Shown one piece after another: positions 6,895 to 15,835 of a DNA stretch of 26,553 nucleotides. This stretch comes from Bacteroidales bacterium (GTDB lineage Bacteria > Bacteroidota > Bacteroidia > Bacteroidales > Bacteroidaceae): assembly GCA_004555425.1 (NCBI GenBank), contig SFID01000043.1, positions 1-26,553 on the forward strand, read 5' to 3'. The position numbers and the translations under genes were made by a program. Numbering within the stretch: position 1 is the first letter of the stretch; each line of letters begins with the position of its first letter. Below the pieces are notes generated by a model. That model saw nothing but the letters and a program-made list of their open reading frames with translations. It was not told the origin of the DNA and did no database searches.

Positions 6895-7626
6895 TTATCC
6901 TTCGCGCAGGAAGGCACGCGCCTTGTCCAACGAATCCAGTTTGCCCACATCAAGCAGGCGGAGGTTCTCCTGCGGATGGGCCTGAATCTGCACCTTATCG
7001 CAAATGCTGAGGTAGAAATCAACTATCGGAAAGCGGCTCGGGCGCCCCTGCATATACTGGGCTATCTGAGGATCCACACAATGAATGCCAGAGAAGGCAA
7101 AGTGCTGCTGTGTTTCGGGATGGAGTTCGGCGAAGGGCGATTTCACTTGGCCGTTCGTCATATTCTGCCAGCCGCACAAGCGGAGTTGGTCGTCGAAGAG
7201 GAGATGGCGAGTGCTTTGGCGGCGGCTCACCATCAGACCAGCCATTTCGCCACGGCAGGATTCGTAGAATGCGGACAAGGGTGCGTTGCTCAGGATGTCC
7301 ACATTGTGGATGAGGATGGGGTCGCTGTCTTCGTGAAAGAGGGAAAGGGCCTTGCGCAATCCGCCTCCCGTATCAAGGAGTTCGTCACTCTCGTCGGAAA
7401 TCTGAATGTCAATATCAAAGGGATGGCTGGCCAGATATTCCTTTATCATTGAAGCAAAGTGGTGGACGTTGACCACTACCTGCTCGAAGCCTTCTGCAAT
7501 CAGCCTTTCCAGCGTGAGGGCCAAGAGGGGCTGTCCATCGATTTCGACCAGGGCTTTCGGGCAATGGTCGGTGAGGGGTTTCAGCCGCGTACCTAGTCCT
7601 GCGGCAAACAACATGGCTTTTTTCAT
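6895..7626 (-). CDS. MurU-like sugar-1-phosphate nucleotidyltransferase
   Basis: The 243-residue product is a single-domain NTP-transferase. The N-terminal AMLFAAGLGTRLKPLTDHCPKA carries the nucleotide-binding loop (about residues 4-25). LDTGGGLRKAL and HNVDILSN follow, the latter with the metal-binding Asp. There is no C-terminal left-handed beta-helix, so it is not a GlmU-type bifunctional enzyme. The TGGG stretch and compact size resemble MurU (N-acetylmuramate-1-phosphate uridylyltransferase) of the peptidoglycan recycling route, but mannose-1-phosphate guanylyltransferase-like activity is possible. The kinase partner AmgK is not in the window. It follows the DUF4270 gene by 97 bp with a likely terminator between them, so it may have its own promoter. 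Confidence 0.82.
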   Translation of the reverse strand: MKKAMLFAAGLGTRLKPLTDHCPKALVEIDGQPLLALTLERLIAEGFEQVVVNVHHFASMIKEYLASHPFDIDIQISDESDELLDTGGGLRKALSLFHEDSDPILIHNVDILSNAPLSAFYESCRGEMAGLMVSRRQSTRHLLFDDQLRLCGWQNMTNGQVKSPFAELHPETQQHFAFSGIHCVDPQIAQYMQGRPSRFPIVDFYLSICDKVQIQAHPQENLRLLDVGKLDSLDKARAFLREG

Positions 7627-7649
7627 ATCGTATCGAAAATATATGGAAA

Positions 7650-7683
7650 CAGCGCAAGCCTCACTGCGAAGAGCCTTGCGCTG
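7650..7683 (-). terminator. Likely terminator of the DUF4270 gene
   Basis: CAGCGCAAG (7650-7658) pairs with CTTGCGCTG (7675-7683), a 9-bp stem around a 16-nt loop. It starts about 40 bp past the DUF4270 stop. In the minus-strand sense the stem is followed by TTTCC, a short T-run, so termination may be moderate. Confidence 0.6.
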
Positions 7684-7723
7684 ATAATCTTAGTTATATA
7701 TACGGCGTGTCCACTTCACATTC

Positions 7724-9202
7724 CTATTTCTTGAAGCGGCTATAGACAACGCTCATCTGCGGCGCTGCATTGGCACCGCCTTCAATCTTCACGCTGGTCA
7801 TACCCATCAAATTGCGCACGCGTTGCAGGGTCTTGGTGGAGACGCCATAGATATTCGTTGTGGTAGTATAGTCGGCCTGAACGGGAATGAGGATTACCTT
7901 GTTCCAATCGGGATTCGCTGCTTCCCACTGGGCGTACTTGGCATTGCGCACCTCTTCGCTCTCTGTACGGACAACGCCAGCACCTGCATCGCGCTCATTT
8001 TTGAGAATGGTAAGCAGCTGACCGATATTGGCGAAGCTATAAGCATTGTTCGAAGCATCGTAAACGGAGATGTAGGAGGTCTTGCTATCGGGGAGATTCT
8101 CCTTCTCGAAGAACTTGTACATATCGGCCTTGCGCACCATCACAATATTCTGCGGCACGGAGAGCAAGCGTCCTGCTGCCGCTTCGGAAGCAAAACAGCG
8201 GAAGATAATCTGTGCGCTATTGATGGTGTCGTTGTAGTGCTCGCCTGCAACTACATCGCCCACGGGCAGGGTCACCTCGGTAAAGATACCTGTGGGCGAC
8301 TTGAGGTAGGTGTATTCATTGGCGGGGTCAAGCATTCCATCGGGGATGCGGTTTTCAACGCTGGTGCTTTGGATAACCTCCTCGGTGGCAGCCATACGGT
8401 GCATACCACTGACGAGGGTGTCGGTGCCAGCTTCGGTCGTCATCTTGTATTTGAAGAAGACGTCAAGCGTGGAGATATACGTATTGACCATAGAGCCCAC
8501 ACTGCCCGTTGTCTTGAAATAGAAACCAGGACAGACGTGGTGAATGAAATTGTAGGAGTTCTTGAAAAAGTCGGGGTTCTCGTAATACTTCTTGATGATA
8601 AACTGGCCGTACTCCTTGGGCAGACGCACGAGGATAGAAGGATTGGTTGCCCCAGGACGCGCCAAGTCACTTGCCGCATAGGCATAGGTGAAATGGTTTG
8701 TATTGCTGGGATTGATAAACTCTTCGGGGTTGAGATTGGAGTAGTAGGCCACGTTCTCTTGAAGCGTGCGTGCGGTGTCAAGTTCCTGCACGTGGAGTTT
8801 CATCACAGCCAGCGAATCACCGTAATACTGGTCGAAGAAGAGGCGGATGTCGCAAGAATCTACCACAGGGTTTCCCTGCTCGTCCCACTGCAGGAGGTCC
8901 TTGGCGGGGAAACGATAGTCCTCCGTCATGTGAAACTGGGCCAAAAAGCTGCAAGTGGTCTTGGACTGTGTTTCGGGGTCTACGATACAACCCAAATAAC
9001 TATTGGCTGTATTGGCCCGCACGGAATCCACAGGGATAGAGCGGCTCGTCAACCGAAACACAGATTCCGTAGCCTCTACATGGTCCTTGCCAGGCATAAT
9101 GTCCGAACCAATCATCGCTGTATCTTCATCGCAAGCCGTCAGCACCACACCCAAAACGAGCGCAGCCACGAGGGAGAGAAGAGATTGAAGAGAAGGTTTC
9201 AC
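7724..9202 (-). CDS. DUF4270 family lipoprotein
   Basis: The 492-residue product starts at a GTG (9202); no in-frame ATG precedes the signal sequence. The N-terminus is a lipoprotein signal with hydrophobic core LVAALVLGVV and lipobox LTAC, giving Cys24 as the lipidation site, followed by acidic DEDT. The rest is a long secreted domain, predicted mostly beta, matching Bacteroidetes family DUF4270, of unknown function. It lies 69 bp after the half-length glycogen-synthase-like gene on the same strand. I recall this pairing as conserved in the order, which suggests a shared role. The final ANAAPQMSVVYSRFKK is typical of the family's end. Confidence 0.85.
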   Translation of the reverse strand: MKPSLQSLLSLVAALVLGVVLTACDEDTAMIGSDIMPGKDHVEATESVFRLTSRSIPVDSVRANTANSYLGCIVDPETQSKTTCSFLAQFHMTEDYRFPAKDLLQWDEQGNPVVDSCDIRLFFDQYYGDSLAVMKLHVQELDTARTLQENVAYYSNLNPEEFINPSNTNHFTYAYAASDLARPGATNPSILVRLPKEYGQFIIKKYYENPDFFKNSYNFIHHVCPGFYFKTTGSVGSMVNTYISTLDVFFKYKMTTEAGTDTLVSGMHRMAATEEVIQSTSVENRIPDGMLDPANEYTYLKSPTGIFTEVTLPVGDVVAGEHYNDTINSAQIIFRCFASEAAAGRLLSVPQNIVMVRKADMYKFFEKENLPDSKTSYISVYDASNNAYSFANIGQLLTILKNERDAGAGVVRTESEEVRNAKYAQWEAANPDWNKVILIPVQADYTTTTNIYGVSTKTLQRVRNLMGMTSVKIEGGANAAPQMSVVYSRFKK

Positions 9203-9271
9203 TCAATTAGGTTTTTGAAATTGAAAACTAAGCAGATATGTTTGTTCTATGCGCACAGCAGGAGCGAGTGG

Positions 9272-10093
9272 CTACATACCGAAAACCTGCTCGTAGAAGT
9301 CGCTGTAGGCTTGCGCCTTCTCCTTGTCAGTTCCCACGGGATTGGCCAGTGTGGGAATGTTGTGGGCAGCGGCAAACTGTGCCAGCGAACCAGCATCCTG
9401 GCCTTCTGCCAGTATGAGGCCGTCGCTAAAACCAGCTGCCATTTGTCCCAATGCGTCGGGCGCGGAGAGGTCAACACCTTGACGCTCCAGCAGGTCAATG
9501 CTAGCGCCACGGAAAGCCAAACTCTCAGCAAAGCGCTCGCCCAATCCGGTCGTGGGATAGACATTGAAATCGCTATACACCACGCGGGCATTGGCAAAGG
9601 GAGGATCTTCGCGATAGGCCGTCTTTATATATAAAGGAGCGATGGCCGACATCCAGCCCTGACAATGAATCACGTCGGGACACCAGCGCAGTTTCTTCAC
9701 CGTCTCGAGCACACCGCGCGCGTAGAAAATGGCGCGCTCGACGTTGTCCGTATATTCTTGACCATTCTCATCAAACATCATCTGACGCTTGTGGAAGTAG
9801 TCATCGTTGTCAATGAAATACACCTGCATACGGGCCGACTGAATCGAAGCCACCTTGATAATCAGTGGATGGTCCGTATCATCAATGATAATATTCATAC
9901 CCGACAGACGAATCACCTCGTGCAGTTGGTTGCGGCGCTCGTTGATATTTCCCCAGCGGGGCATAAACGTGCGAATCTCGTGGCCACACTCCTGTACGGA
10001 CTGAGGAATGGTGCGTCCCGCTAGGGCCAACGGGCTTTCGGGCACATAGGGGATAATCTCCTGGGTAATGAACAATACCTTCTTTGCTTTCAT
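9272..10093 (-). CDS. Glycogen/starch synthase-like protein, N-terminal half only (GT5)
   Basis: The 273-residue product matches only the N-terminal Rossmann domain of GT5 glycogen synthases; full enzymes have about 450-500 residues with two such domains. Visible features are the opening KVLFITQEIIPYVPESPLALAGRTIPQ (split here by function: start of the fold, then the substrate loop), a PDVIHCQGWMSAIAPLYIK helix and ARVVYSDFNVYPTTGLGERF. The usual donor-binding KTGGL signature near residue 18-23 is replaced by ESPLAL, and the C-terminal nucleotide-sugar-binding domain is absent. A normal ADP-glucose transferase reaction is therefore doubtful. The protein appears intact, since the frame ends cleanly and is followed by DUF4270. 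It is divergent from panC. Confidence 0.82.
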   Translation of the reverse strand: MKAKKVLFITQEIIPYVPESPLALAGRTIPQSVQECGHEIRTFMPRWGNINERRNQLHEVIRLSGMNIIIDDTDHPLIIKVASIQSARMQVYFIDNDDYFHKRQMMFDENGQEYTDNVERAIFYARGVLETVKKLRWCPDVIHCQGWMSAIAPLYIKTAYREDPPFANARVVYSDFNVYPTTGLGERFAESLAFRGASIDLLERQGVDLSAPDALGQMAAGFSDGLILAEGQDAGSLAQFAAAHNIPTLANPVGTDKEKAQAYSDFYEQVFGM

Positions 10094-10118
10094 GCTTTTA
10101 GAACTTAAATTTTACCTG

Positions 10119-10126
10119 CAAAGGTA
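10119..10126 (-). promoter_or_regulatory. Possible promoter -7 box for the glycogen-synthase-like gene
   Basis: The minus strand reads TACCTTTG, matching TAnnTTTG, 26 bp upstream of the start codon. No TTTG -33 element sits at the normal distance. The 224-bp divergent spacer to panC shows no other motif I can name. Confidence 0.4.
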
Positions 10127-10317
10127 CTATTTTTTTCGGAATCTGCCCTTTATATACCCTCCAAAATGGATTCCAAAGGCAAAAGAAGCGTTTTTCTAGG
10201 CGCGAAACAGATAATATTCCACAATAATTCTGTTATTTTGCAGGTCCTTTAGGGGGATACCTGCCACCACAGCCTTTGCGCGACAGCCTCTCCCCCTGGT
10301 ATTTAAATACAACACAA

Positions 10318-11169
10318 ATGCAAATTATCACAACCCCTGTCGCTCTCGACCAAGCCTTGGCTGCCGAGCGCGAAGCGCAAAAAACCATTGGTTTGGTGCC
10401 CACAATGGGCGCACTCCATGCTGGTCACGCCTCTTTGGTATCTCGCTCGGTGAGCGAAAACGACGTGACAGTGGTCAGCGTATTTGTCAATCCCACGCAG
10501 TTTAACGACAAGCGTGACCTGGACTCCTATCCCCGCAATCTGGAAGCCGACTGCGCCCTTCTCGAGAGCCTAGGCGCGGACATCGTATTCGCTCCGACCG
10601 TTGAAGCGGCCTATCCCGAACCCGACACCCGCCAGTTCAGTTATCCGCCCATTGACACTGTCATGGAAGGCGGCAAGCGCCCCGGACATTTCAACGGCGT
10701 ATGCCAGATTGTAAGCAAACTCTTCCTGTGGACGCGCCCCGACCGCGCCTATTTCGGCGAGAAGGATTTCCAGCAGATTGCCGTCATCCGCGCTATGGTG
10801 GCGGACCAAGGTTTCCAACTTGAACTGCGCCCCTGCCCCATCGTTCGCGAAGAGAGCGGACTGGCCATGAGTAGCCGCAACGCCCTCTTGACCGCCGACG
10901 AGCGCAAGACGGCCACGAATATCTATGCCACCCTCCAAGCGAGCAAGGACTTTGCCAAAGAACATACCGTGGCCGAGACACACGACTTCGTGGTCAGCAC
11001 GCTCAACGCCATCAACGGCCTCGAAGTGGAATATTACGAAATCGTTGATGGCATCACCCTCCAGCCTATCAGCGATTGGCAGGAAACAGCGGATGTGGTG
11101 GGCTGTATCACCGTCTATTGCGGCGTACGCCCCGTTCGATTGATTGACAACATCCGCTATAAGGGTTAA
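10318..11169 (+). CDS. panC: Pantothenate synthetase
   Basis: The 283-residue enzyme condenses pantoate and beta-alanine with ATP to make pantothenate, in the cytoplasm. It has the nucleotidyl-transferase HIGH-like signature in VPTMGALHAGHASLV (about residues 27-41), the conserved VSVFVNPTQFN, a GEKDFQQ motif (about 146-152) and the SSRNALL motif (about 184-190) that corresponds to the KMSKS region. Length is normal. The ATG at 10318 gives the standard family N-terminus; the open frame extends 14 codons upstream without family similarity. panD follows 28 bp later, so the two form a pantothenate operon divergent from the glycogen-synthase-like gene. Confidence 0.97.
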   Translation: MQIITTPVALDQALAAEREAQKTIGLVPTMGALHAGHASLVSRSVSENDVTVVSVFVNPTQFNDKRDLDSYPRNLEADCALLESLGADIVFAPTVEAAYPEPDTRQFSYPPIDTVMEGGKRPGHFNGVCQIVSKLFLWTRPDRAYFGEKDFQQIAVIRAMVADQGFQLELRPCPIVREESGLAMSSRNALLTADERKTATNIYATLQASKDFAKEHTVAETHDFVVSTLNAINGLEVEYYEIVDGITLQPISDWQETADVVGCITVYCGVRPVRLIDNIRYKG

Positions 11170-11197
11170 ACAAAAAGTAATCTGCAATTCACACACC

Positions 11198-11545
11198 ATG
11201 TTTCTTCACATACTCAAGTCGAAAATCCATTGTGCCACCGTCACAGAAGCAAATCTGCACTATATGGGCAGCATCACGATTGACGAGGAACTAATGGAGG
11301 CCGCAGGACTGATGGCTGGCGAGCAAGTTCACGTGGTCAACAACAGCAACGGCGAACGCATCGAAACCTACATCATCACGGGCGAGCGCCATTCGGGTTG
11401 CATTTGCCTCAATGGTGCTGCGGCCCGCAAGTTCCTCCCTGGCGACCAAATCATCATTATGGCCTACGCCCTGATGGAGCCAGAAGAAGCCAAAGGGTTC
11501 AAACCACAAGTCATCTTCCCCGACGAGCACAACCGCCTGGCGTAG
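11198..11545 (+). CDS. panD: Aspartate 1-decarboxylase proenzyme
   Basis: The 115-residue proenzyme makes beta-alanine from aspartate, supplying PanC next door. It self-cleaves at Gly24-Ser25 in HYMGSITID to create the catalytic pyruvoyl group, and this motif is intact. GERHSGCICLNGAAAR and GDQIIIMAYA are the other family stretches. The start is the ATG at 11198, matching the family N-terminus MFLHILKSKIH. A longer frame from 11144 overlaps the end of panC and is unlikely. A strong hairpin follows 35 bp after the stop. Confidence 0.97.
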   Translation: MFLHILKSKIHCATVTEANLHYMGSITIDEELMEAAGLMAGEQVHVVNNSNGERIETYIITGERHSGCICLNGAAARKFLPGDQIIIMAYALMEPEEAKGFKPQVIFPDEHNRLA

Positions 11546-11580
11546 ATATTAAAAGTTTTCGCGCGAAAATCTACAATATC

Positions 11581-11623
11581 AAGAATCAGGGGACGCATCG
11601 CAATGATACGTCCCCTGATTCTT
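11581..11623. terminator. Bidirectional terminator between panD and the GH20 gene
   Basis: AAGAATCAGGGGACG (11581-11595) and CGTCCCCTGATTCTT (11609-11623) are perfect 15-bp arms around a 13-nt loop. The hairpin sits between two convergent genes, 35 bp past panD and 17 bp past the GH20 stop, and could serve both. A separate 14-bp palindrome, TTTTCGCGCGAAAA, lies at 11556-11569. Confidence 0.85.
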
Positions 11624-11639
11624 CTTGTATGTTCGCAGC

Positions 11640-13943
11640 CTAGTGGAAAAGCATTTCGGGTTTGACTTCTTGCCAATCCTTGGTGCCTACTACGCGGTAT
11701 TTCAGTTTGGCATCGTCCCAATAGGTGGGCCAGCCGTTGTAGATGCCGCCGAGGAAGGTGACGCGGATGCTGTGCATGCCTTTGTCGAGGGCTATCTGGG
11801 CGTTGTTGGTTGAGATGCGGGGAACAGCCTGCGTACCGTTGTCAATGACCAGTTTGTTGTCAATCCATACGAGGTGGTTCTGCGTGTTGAACTCGTAGAT
11901 GGCCTTCTCGGGCATATTGACATAGCCCTCCACGGTGGCGGCATAGTCGCGCACGCCGCGGACATTGCGGGGCACATCGGTCAGGGTGCGCAGGCTCTCA
12001 ATGGCGGGCACAACTGTGGGCGGCAGGTCGGAGGTTTCAGGCAGGCGATAGGGAGTATCGAAGCGGCCCCAGTTGAGCGTGAGTCGGAGGCCCTTTTCTA
12101 CGACTACGGAGCGCGTGGCGGGATGCCAATCTTCTTTCTCCACAAGGATGGTGCGCACGGGGCCAAGGATGCCGCAGGGCAACTGGGCAACGGCTTTCAC
12201 CAGCGTAGTCTGCGTGAGCGTTATGGGGCCTGTATAGCGCGTGGATTTTTCCGTAGGCTTGGTGCCATCGAGGGTGTAGTAGATGGCAAGGGGGCGGGAG
12301 GTGGAAAGTTCCAGCATTTTGCGGTCGGTAAAGACCACGTGGTTGCACGAGCCGCCAGGCTGCTCTACGCGCGGAATATGGAAATTGATGTGATGGGCTT
12401 GCAGGCGCAGGGCGTGGTCGTTGTCCACGCGGTGAACGAAACTTTGGGCATCGCGTGTTTCCATCTGGCTCCATCCCACTTCGGCCAGGGCGAGGGCACG
12501 CGGATAGAGGCCTTCCTCCAGTCGGCCGGGCGTGTGGATATATTCGCTCCAGTTGTTGGCCTGAATACCCAGCACATACTGCTCGCCGTCCGTACCTTTG
12601 AGTTGTGCAGGCACGGGGTCGTAGGAGAAGATGCGCTCCAGCGTGTAGTAACCTCCGAAGTAGGGAGGCTCAACCATCGGGTCGCCCTGATAATAGTCAA
12701 AGTAGCAACCCTGGTCGGCGGGAGTCATAAGCACATGGTGGTGGGCCTTGGCCGCAGTGATGCCGCCCGACTCTCCGCGCCAGGACATGACGATGGCGGT
12801 GGTGTCAAGATTGCCGCCTTCGAGGATTTCGTCCCATCCGATAATGGTCTTGCCCTTACCGCGCAGGTACTTTTCGATACGGCCAATGATATAGGATTGC
12901 AGTTGTGCCTCGCGGGTGTAGCCTTGGGCTTTCATACGTGCCTGACAACTGTCGCACTTTTCCCATTCGCCGCGCGGACATTCGTCGCCGCCGATGTGGA
13001 AATACTTGCCGGGGAAGAGTTGCACCATTTCGTCAATGACATCTTGCAGGAAGGTGAACATCCGCTCCTTGCCGGGGCACATCACCACGTCCTCCACGCC
13101 CCAGATATTGCGCGGTGTGGTGGCTTCTCCGCGGCAGGAGAGTTCGGGATAGGCGGCAATGGCTGCCAGTTCGTGTCCTGGGATTTCCAGTTCGGGCACC
13201 ACCTGAATGTGTCGCTGGCGGGCGTATTCCACGACTTCGCGAATCTGCTCCTGGGTGTAGAATCCCTGATGGACGGAGCCGTCGCCCTCCACGCGGCGCG
13301 AGCCCACCTCGGTCAGGCGCGGATACTTCTTGATTTCGATGCGCCAGCCTTGGTCTTCGGTCAGGTGCCAATGCAGGTAGTTAATCTTGTAGGCGGCCAG
13401 CATGTCTATCTGACGCTTCACGGCATCGACAGGCAGGAAGTGGCGACAGGGGTCGAGCATCACGCCGCGATAGGGGAAGCGAGGTGCGTCGTCAATCTTG
13501 ACCACGGGAATCTGCCATGCTTCCACCTTGGGCAACTGCTGCTGGCTTTCCACTTCGGGCGGCAGCAACTGGAGCAACGACTGTACGGCGTAGAACAGGC
13601 CATCGGCAGTCGAGGCCTTGGCCACAACGCGGTCGCTGGTGATGGTGAGTTGATAGGCTTCGCGGCCTTTGATGCTGGCGTCCATTTCCAGGGTGATGGT
13701 GCCCGCGGCTCCCATCTTGCCTTTCCGCAAGGGGAAGCCTGCCGTGCGCTGAATCTTCTGTGCGAAATACTGCGCCACTTCTTTGGCATCCTTGTGCTTG
13801 TAGGCCAGACGCGTGTTGGCGTTGAAGGTGAAATGCCCCTGTCCCACCTCGGTGTGCTGCGGAGTCGGAATGATGTTGAGGGTTTGTGCCGTGAGTGCGC
13901 CTGAGCAGAGCAGCAGGCAGACGGCTAGGAATAAGTGTTTCAT
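11640..13943 (-). CDS. GH20 beta-N-acetylhexosaminidase, secreted
   Basis: The 767-residue enzyme removes terminal GlcNAc/GalNAc from glycans, probably in the periplasm or at the cell surface. Domains in order are: signal peptide (1-19); GH20b N-terminal domain (about 22-150); catalytic TIM barrel (about 155-490) with RGVMLDPCRHFLP, HWHLTEDQGWR and the catalytic Asp-Glu pair in HIGGDEC (D320, E321); a chitobiase C-terminal-like domain (about 530-600, YYTLDGTKPT); and a C-terminal PA14-like beta domain (about 645-767, including LVWIDNKLVIDNG) that may bind carbohydrate. It uses substrate-assisted catalysis as a family. It begins 6 bp after the EFR1 gene, suggesting co-transcription. There is no TonB-dependent transporter nearby, so it is not in a classic polysaccharide utilisation locus. 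Confidence 0.95.
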   Translation of the reverse strand: MKHLFLAVCLLLCSGALTAQTLNIIPTPQHTEVGQGHFTFNANTRLAYKHKDAKEVAQYFAQKIQRTAGFPLRKGKMGAAGTITLEMDASIKGREAYQLTITSDRVVAKASTADGLFYAVQSLLQLLPPEVESQQQLPKVEAWQIPVVKIDDAPRFPYRGVMLDPCRHFLPVDAVKRQIDMLAAYKINYLHWHLTEDQGWRIEIKKYPRLTEVGSRRVEGDGSVHQGFYTQEQIREVVEYARQRHIQVVPELEIPGHELAAIAAYPELSCRGEATTPRNIWGVEDVVMCPGKERMFTFLQDVIDEMVQLFPGKYFHIGGDECPRGEWEKCDSCQARMKAQGYTREAQLQSYIIGRIEKYLRGKGKTIIGWDEILEGGNLDTTAIVMSWRGESGGITAAKAHHHVLMTPADQGCYFDYYQGDPMVEPPYFGGYYTLERIFSYDPVPAQLKGTDGEQYVLGIQANNWSEYIHTPGRLEEGLYPRALALAEVGWSQMETRDAQSFVHRVDNDHALRLQAHHINFHIPRVEQPGGSCNHVVFTDRKMLELSTSRPLAIYYTLDGTKPTEKSTRYTGPITLTQTTLVKAVAQLPCGILGPVRTILVEKEDWHPATRSVVVEKGLRLTLNWGRFDTPYRLPETSDLPPTVVPAIESLRTLTDVPRNVRGVRDYAATVEGYVNMPEKAIYEFNTQNHLVWIDNKLVIDNGTQAVPRISTNNAQIALDKGMHSIRVTFLGGIYNGWPTYWDDAKLKYRVVGTKDWQEVKPEMLFH

Positions 13944-13949
13944 ATACTA

Positions 13950-14753
13950 TTAGGTTGTTGATTTTCTCTGTTTATGCCAGCGGCGGCGGTTCTTGTTGGG
14001 CGATTTCTGTTCCTGCTTCATGGTCCATTGCCCTTTGCCTTCGGTCCATCGGCCGTAGCGGATGGCGCGTTGAGGACAATGGTGGAAGCAGGCCAGACAG
14101 TCGGTGCACCGTCCCTGCCACTGCGGTCGCTGGTCAGTAAGGCGAATGTTGCGAACGGGACAAACCTTGGCGCAACGCCCGCAACCGTTGCAGGCTTCGG
14201 TCGTGCGGAAGCTGTGGTCGCCGCAGAAGAGGCGGTAGAACAGCGGGCGGAGCACCTTGCTCTTCAACCACGGTATGGCGCCCGGCACAACGTCTCTCAC
14301 TCCGCGCGCCCGCCCATTGATGGCGGCGGCTATCTGGGCGAGGCGTTCGGGCACGGCGGCCAGTTTCTCCTGCGCCAACTCTTTGCTGTCCACCTCAAAA
14401 CCGGGCAGGGCTACGTACGTATTGGGCATCCTGACGGAGAAGGCGGCATCGAGCGGCAGCCCCTTTTGCTTCAGCGTGCGGGCCAGCAGGCGGTCGGTGC
14501 GCCCGATGTCGTCGCCGCAGGTACACACCATATATATATAATAAGGAGTGCGGTCGGTGCGCAACTGGCGGAGAAATGCCTCCACGGCTCGCGGCATTCC
14601 CCACGCATGAATGGGGAATACGAGGCCGAAGATGTCGGCCGTGGTTTCGGCCTTGCCCGCGCGGGGGATGAAGCGGGCGCGGTCGTGGGTCAGCCGCGCC
14701 AGTTGGTACGCCACGTGGGCACTGTTGCCATTGCCCGAGAAGTAATATATCAT
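13950..14753 (-). CDS. EFR1-type flavodoxin/ferredoxin protein
   Basis: The 267-residue protein joins an N-terminal flavodoxin-like domain to two C-terminal [4Fe-4S] clusters. The first domain has the FMN phosphate loop YYFSGNGNSAHVAYQLA and FGLVFPIHAWGMPRAVEAFL. The clusters are CNGCGRCAKVCPV and CTDCLACFHHCPQ, eight cysteines in ferredoxin spacing. This matches the EFR1 family, probably a cytoplasmic electron carrier with unknown partners. The last 30 residues are lysine/arginine rich and are not part of a known domain. The gene ends 6 bp before the GH20 start; the two are read together, though no functional link is obvious. Confidence 0.9.
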   Translation of the reverse strand: MIYYFSGNGNSAHVAYQLARLTHDRARFIPRAGKAETTADIFGLVFPIHAWGMPRAVEAFLRQLRTDRTPYYIYMVCTCGDDIGRTDRLLARTLKQKGLPLDAAFSVRMPNTYVALPGFEVDSKELAQEKLAAVPERLAQIAAAINGRARGVRDVVPGAIPWLKSKVLRPLFYRLFCGDHSFRTTEACNGCGRCAKVCPVRNIRLTDQRPQWQGRCTDCLACFHHCPQRAIRYGRWTEGKGQWTMKQEQKSPNKNRRRWHKQRKSTT

Positions 14754-14784
14754 ACGGTCTTACTATTTGCGCGGAGGTTTCTTC

Positions 14785-14895
14785 AACACGAATCTTACGA
14801 ATTGGTCGAATGCAATGAGGCGCACCTCCTAGGGCCTTTCCTCCACGAATGATTCGAATGCTATGAAGGTAGCCAACATTCGGATGATTCGTGTT
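14785..14895. repeat. Dispersed AACACGAAT palindromic element, copy 2
   Basis: It starts AACACGAATCTTACGAATTG, continues TCGAATGCAATG, has CCACGAATGATTCGAATGC in the middle and ends CATTCGGATGATTCGTGTT. The ends are inverted: AACACGAAT faces ATTCGTGTT. It parallels the element at 1624-1748 block for block. It lies in the 225-bp gap between the EFR1 and ispE genes; the remaining bases to 14978 contain another ATTCGGAACATTCGG pair and no clear terminator for ispE. Confidence 0.7.
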
Positions 14896-14978
14896 TCCAT
14901 CGTTTCGCGAAGTTCAGGGAGGAAAGGTCTCTCCGCACCATTCGGAACATTCGGAAAATTTATGTTTAAAAAAGATTG

Positions 14979-15821
14979 CTATAACTTTAAAGTGGCCTGA
15001 TAGACGAAGCAGTCGGGGAAGACTTCGTCGAGGCTGTCCATGTGGTGGCGGAAGAGGGCGAAGACGGTGCTGCCGCTGCCGCTCATCAGGGCGAAGGCGG
15101 CCCCCATATCGTAGAGCGTGGCCTTGATGGCGGCTATTTCGGGATGGGCGCGAAAGACGCTCTCCTCGAAATCGTTCTTTACCACCGCGCGCCACTCTTC
15201 CACGGGGCGCAGCAGGGCTTCCGTCAGGGCCACTTCGGGCTGGCGGGGCGTGATGCCGCCATAGGCCTCCTTGGTCGAAACGAAGGTGTCGGGCTTGACG
15301 AGCACCAGTGTCCAGCCCCGCAGCGACAGGTCGATGGGCGTGAGTTGGTCGCCAATGCCCGTGGCAAACGAGGGCCGCGCCTGGATGAAGAAGGCGCAGT
15401 CGGCCCCGAGCCGGGCCACGCGGTGCTCCATCTCTTCGCAGGTCATGCCGAGGGCGAAGGTGTCGTTGAGCAGGCGCATCATGGCGGCAGCATCGCTACT
15501 GCCACCGCCCAGGCCGGCTCCCATCGGGATGCGCTTGTAGAGGTAGATGTCGAGCGGCGGCAACTCGTAGTCCTCGCACAGTTGCCTGTACACCTTGACG
15601 ATGAGGTTGCTCTCGGCATCGCCCGCAATGGGTGCGCCCACCGTCTGGAGGGCGTAGGGCGCATCGGACAGGCGCAGGGGCGCAATGCTCAGATTGTCGT
15701 GGAGCGGCACGGGATAGAATACGGTCTCAAGGTCGTGATAGCCGTCGTTGCGGCGGCGCACCACATTGAGGCCGAGGTTAATCTTGCAAATCGGAAAGGC
15801 TTCTTGTTTTTCAAAAGACAT
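14979..15821 (-). CDS. ispE: 4-diphosphocytidyl-2-C-methyl-D-erythritol kinase
   Basis: The 280-residue GHMP-family kinase phosphorylates CDP-methylerythritol in the non-mevalonate isoprenoid pathway. It has the N-terminal catalytic-lysine stretch CKINLGLNV (about residues 12-20), the ATP-binding PMGAGLGGGSSDAAAM loop (about 99-114), the catalytic-Asp region LGADCAFFI (about 140-148) and the C-terminal MSGSGSTVFALF loop. The ATG at 15821 is preferred over a TTG two codons upstream. The nested palindrome begins 14 bp upstream of the start, so it could influence ispE expression. No other isoprenoid gene is in the window. Confidence 0.95.
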   Translation of the reverse strand: MSFEKQEAFPICKINLGLNVVRRRNDGYHDLETVFYPVPLHDNLSIAPLRLSDAPYALQTVGAPIAGDAESNLIVKVYRQLCEDYELPPLDIYLYKRIPMGAGLGGGSSDAAAMMRLLNDTFALGMTCEEMEHRVARLGADCAFFIQARPSFATGIGDQLTPIDLSLRGWTLVLVKPDTFVSTKEAYGGITPRQPEVALTEALLRPVEEWRAVVKNDFEESVFRAHPEIAAIKATLYDMGAAFALMSGSGSTVFALFRHHMDSLDEVFPDCFVYQATLKL

Positions 15822-15835
15822 AATCAAACGCGGTG

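Noticed and set aside
7823..9634. 603-codon plus-strand open frame
   Set aside because: It is antisense to the DUF4270 and glycogen-synthase-like genes, both of which have recognisable signals and motifs.
11874..13904. 676-codon plus-strand open frame
   Set aside because: It is antisense to the GH20 gene, which has intact catalytic motifs; high GC content produces long shadow frames.
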